From Lophius americanus (taxonomy: Eukaryota; Chordata; Actinopteri; Lophiiformes; Lophiidae): a DNA stretch of 64,000 nucleotides. Below are positions 60,910-64,000 of this stretch, one piece after another. Both the position numbers and the translations under genes were made by a program. Numbering within the stretch: the first letter of the stretch is position 1; each line of letters starts with the position of its first letter. The notes below the pieces were generated by a model. It searched no databases. It saw only the letters and a program-made list of their open reading frames with translations, and was not told the DNA's origin. Where the stretch lies: NCBI GenBank assembly GCA_037951165.1, contig JBBDHG010000127.1:1854501-1918500 (forward strand), in the 5' to 3' direction.

Positions 60910-60943
60910 AACTCTCATTTCATATCAACTCTCATTTCATATC
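60910..60943. repeat. Perfect 17-bp tandem duplication
   Basis: aactctcatttcatatc occurs twice head to tail with no mismatch. No other feature is nearby. Confidence 0.95.
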
Positions 60944-62478
60944 AAGCACTGATAACGAAGCTCTCTGCCTCAGTTTCAAAGAGCCAAGGCTGAAATCAAA
61001 CACTTTAATTTCGGTACATCTTCAAGTCCGTGAAAGGATCATTAAACCGAAGCCTAATAAAAGCGACTAACCATGATAGATGGCCAAATAGCTTCATAGT
61101 CTTCTTCCTGCTTTGATGGAGATAAGTTGTTTCAGCGATGCTTCATGTATTGTGATGACTCCTCCGGGTTCTTGCAGAGCGGGAACCCCCCCTCCTCAAA
61201 TCCATCAGGCCTTAGAGGGGGGCTTCATCCAGCTTGTTAGACTAACACGTATGACCATGTAGGAGCCCTAATGAGCGCGGCGCTAGCCGGGAGAACCGTG
61301 TCTGGACGACAGAGAACATAAATCTCCTGTCCTGCTCTGCACCCTAGGGACAACACGAACACCAAAAATGTGTGGGTCTATGTGAATCTACAGAACATGT
61401 GGGTCTGTGTGGGTGTGTGTGCAAACACACTCATAATGCACACGACCAGATCCCCCTGGGAGTCTCATCTACTGTAGTTGAAAGAAGCAGGTTGTTTGAA
61501 TTATGATCTAACAATAGTGTTCCACTCCCACTCTATAAATGAATCCAATACTGGCATATATATCATTACCACAGGACCTGTACTCAGTGTGCTTCTTTTT
61601 ATCTGGAACAGGATTTGGAAATCAATCCAGGCAAACACTGCTTTGCAAAAATCACCCTACAAGTTGGAACGATTTCTCCCTTCTCTCTTCAGATTCCCTT
61701 TACATAACCTGCAGACTACAGCACTGTTCATATTTAATATGTCTTTCTTGCTTCCTGCGAGAACTCTGCGATGTTTACCTCCTTTACCTCGGTGACACAG
61801 AGTAGCTCGTACACTTGTAGGCTTTTTCCTGAGACATGCTATCCTTCACCTCATAGGGCACCTGGCAGTGTGAGGTGTAACAAAGGTTTGAACCTCTATT
61901 AAAGGATTGATTTGTGAAGTATACCTCTTCTTCTGTGAGGTAGGAGGTCATGTGCAGCTTCAAATAAAACTATGAGTTCATGTTTGAGACTGAGTGGGGT
62001 GTATGCACAATGCATGCATGCAAGTGTGTGCCATAGGAATTTGGACCAGATTGTGTGTGCGTGCGAAAGAGACAGTGTGTGTGTGAGTTACATAGCCCCA
62101 GGGAGCTGCTATGGTCATATTTTAATATCTCACAGTATGTTGGATTATGTACTGTTGACTTGTAATATCACACCGCCAGGGTAAAGCCATAACAGATTCT
62201 CTGTTAGCTGGTCCTTAGCGTAAAAAAAAACAACATTTATCAGGGGACTCGGCAAAACATTGTTTTCAGTTCTGCAGCACTTGTGAAAATGTGAGCTCCC
62301 ATATGATTCCAGTTCAAAGGTATGCGTTCGCCGTTTTGTCTGCCTCAGCATGCAGCGCTCTCTCTCCCGGCAACAATGAACAGAGCTCCAGGTTTAATAG
62401 GCCTTAAGTAGTTCACCCCCTTTGCTGCCTTTGAAGAGTTAACTCTCTCTCTCTCAATTTCTGCAAGCACACTCACAC

Positions 62479-62482
<4 letters not shown>

Positions 62483-62521
<39 letters not shown>
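62483..62521. repeat. (AT)n microsatellite
   Basis: Pure AT tract of about 19 units, preceded by CA-type repeats (cacactcacacacaa) and followed by a T run. Confidence 0.95.
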
Positions 62522-62523
<2 letters not shown>

Positions 62524-64000
62524 TTATACACATTCACACACATTGCTGTGTGAGCAATAAAAAAAAGCTGCAGCAATGGCTAAGTCTCTCTCTGACACAT
62601 CAAACGCGGAGCTAAGGGGAGTAATGCGTGGAATGATGTGTGTCGACCAAGGCCTAGATGCCATTCATGGCTGCAGTGTTGTGGTTTTAACTTCGGGCTA
62701 TGGCTGGCAAGTTGCACACAGTAGTTCCATAACATGGCTGCTGAAATTAAGCCCCATTTGGATGGAAAAAGCGATTTGCTTAAGAGCATTTTTTTTATAC
62801 CTGAGGGAAGTATAGAAAATCACATGATGCCACGTCACTTCTGTGGGTGTGTTTGCTTGCATGTTGGCACTTATTCATGTTCACGTGTCTGACTGCGAAC
62901 CATCATATAACTCAGGCAATGAAGGGGAAGGGAGGGAGTTACAATTAGCCTGCTGCCGAAAGCGTAGCCTCATCCTATGTGGCATGTTTACGCTTTAGTC
63001 ATGAAGTAATTACATATGTCGTGTTTTGCTTTTTACTTCCCATAAAGTAAGACACATAATGAGGGAAAAAGCAAATAAAAAAAAAAATAGATAGTGTATG
63101 GTGCTACTTTTTTTCTTCAAGCTCGTTTAGGCCTCAGAAAATGTCTACGTGGTTACAAATGGGAGGCAAAGGAAGCGAAGACTGTAAACAGGGACTTTGC
63201 TTCGCCAGATGGAAAACTTCTGTTGGGCTTTAATGAGAACGCATTAAGACGCAAACAAGCTTGATGGAGTTAGACACGGCAGTGCCTTCAATCTGGAATA
63301 TGAAAATAACCCCATTGCAGCATTTTTTCCCCCCCTCTTCTCTTTATTCATTCTCTGTATCTATTTTGAGCAACAAGTGGAGGAGAGAAGTCTTCATTAA
63401 ATGTTTAAGGGAACATGTTTCGATTTTTGTTCACTTTTCTATCCAGCCATGCCCAATTGGGAGAGAGATGTTGAAAAGACAACCAGAAATTATATTACAA
63501 GAAAACAGGAGAATAAAAGAATAAGAGTGACTGCTCCTAACGGGAATGTTTTCAGCAGCTGCATTAACAAGCCTGTTTGATATCCTTCCCCTAAGTTGAG
63601 TTTGTCAGCCCATGTGTCCAGGGCGCCATGTTTTGAATGTCAAAAAGCGCTGTGTTTTCTGGCAGGGGTTGATAATAAATGCTAAAGGGGTGATCTTACG
63701 TCTCTTTTCACTATATTGCTCCGCGGTCATTCTCAAAACAGACCCAGGAATCCTCCTGAGCCGGGGTCAAGAATTCATCAGTGGAGTTTTACAAAAACAC
63801 ACATTATCATACCGGTTCTATGAGAACAAGGCCTGAAGGGAAGCCGCTCTGCTGCCGGCTGGGGTGAAACTCTCCTGGAAACATCCCGAAGCCACAACTT
63901 TCAACTGCGTCTCTCATATGTCAAACAAGGTTAAAATACTTGTACCTCTCTGAGTGTGTGTTTTTTCCACCTTTTTATTAAACATATGCTAATGTGAGAA

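Larger units (their letters stand above)
56721..64000. other. Intergenic or unassigned, no gene recognised
   Basis: No exon with recognisable domains. Contains a SINE 3' half near 58.06-58.17 kb, Tc1-end/MITE debris at 58.29-58.48 kb, a perfect 17-bp tandem duplication at 60910-60943, and an AT tract at 62483-62521. A repeat-free segment at 63.1-63.3 kb is rich in AT-type homeobox words. The largest open frames are shorter than about 130 codons and match nothing I know. Confidence 0.6.

Overview
This window is vertebrate nuclear DNA, almost certainly from a ray-finned (probably percomorph) fish. The evidence is large spliced introns, dense CA/GT microsatellites, and decayed interspersed repeats of families typical of teleosts: tRNA-derived SINEs, a CR1/L2/Rex-type LINE, an L1-like ORF1 relic, Tc1-like DNA transposon pieces and a MITE. 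There are no operons, CRISPR arrays, phage genes or long intact ORFs. The species cannot be named from sequence alone.

Only one protein-coding gene can be supported: the 3' half of an ephrin-B gene on the + strand, best matched to ephrin-B1 (efnb1). Three coding exons are visible. Exon 3 (19999-20091) holds the end of the Eph-receptor-binding domain. Exon 4 (27246-27362) holds the extracellular juxtamembrane linker. Exon 5 (29391-29785) holds the rest of the linker, the transmembrane helix and the cytoplasmic tail, ending in the PDZ ligand NIYYKV. Together they give 201 residues joined by consistent phase-1 splice junctions. The exons for the signal peptide and the main receptor-binding domain were not found and should lie upstream of base 1.

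Layout: 1-19998 is the tail of a long intron 2 with one SINE-like repeat, one tRNA-derived SINE and several microsatellites. 20092-27245 is intron 3, with an AT-rich part containing LINE 3' ends, a long CA tract and a MITE. 27363-29390 is intron 4. 29786 to about 33.3 kb is the likely long 3' UTR, with two Pumilio-type motifs and several candidate poly(A) signals; its end is uncertain. From about 33.4 kb to 64 kb I see no convincing exon. That stretch is intergenic or belongs to very long introns of an unseen gene. It contains an L1-type ORF1 relic (35.2-35.9 kb), a Tc1-like relic (40.2-40.8 kb), a dead LINE (55.0-56.7 kb), Tc1-end/MITE debris (58.3-58.5 kb), a SINE 3' half (58.1 kb), long AT and CA repeats, and several repeat-free stretches that look like candidate conserved non-coding elements.

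I looked for an undescribed system and did not find one. The most interesting items are: in-frame skippable ephrin exons with a divergent linker next to a near-invariant tail; microsatellites that lie inside LINE coding sequence; a cruciform-prone AT palindrome; and AT/homeobox-motif-rich segments beside a developmental gene. Repeat family assignments come from memory of teleost consensus sequences, not from a search.
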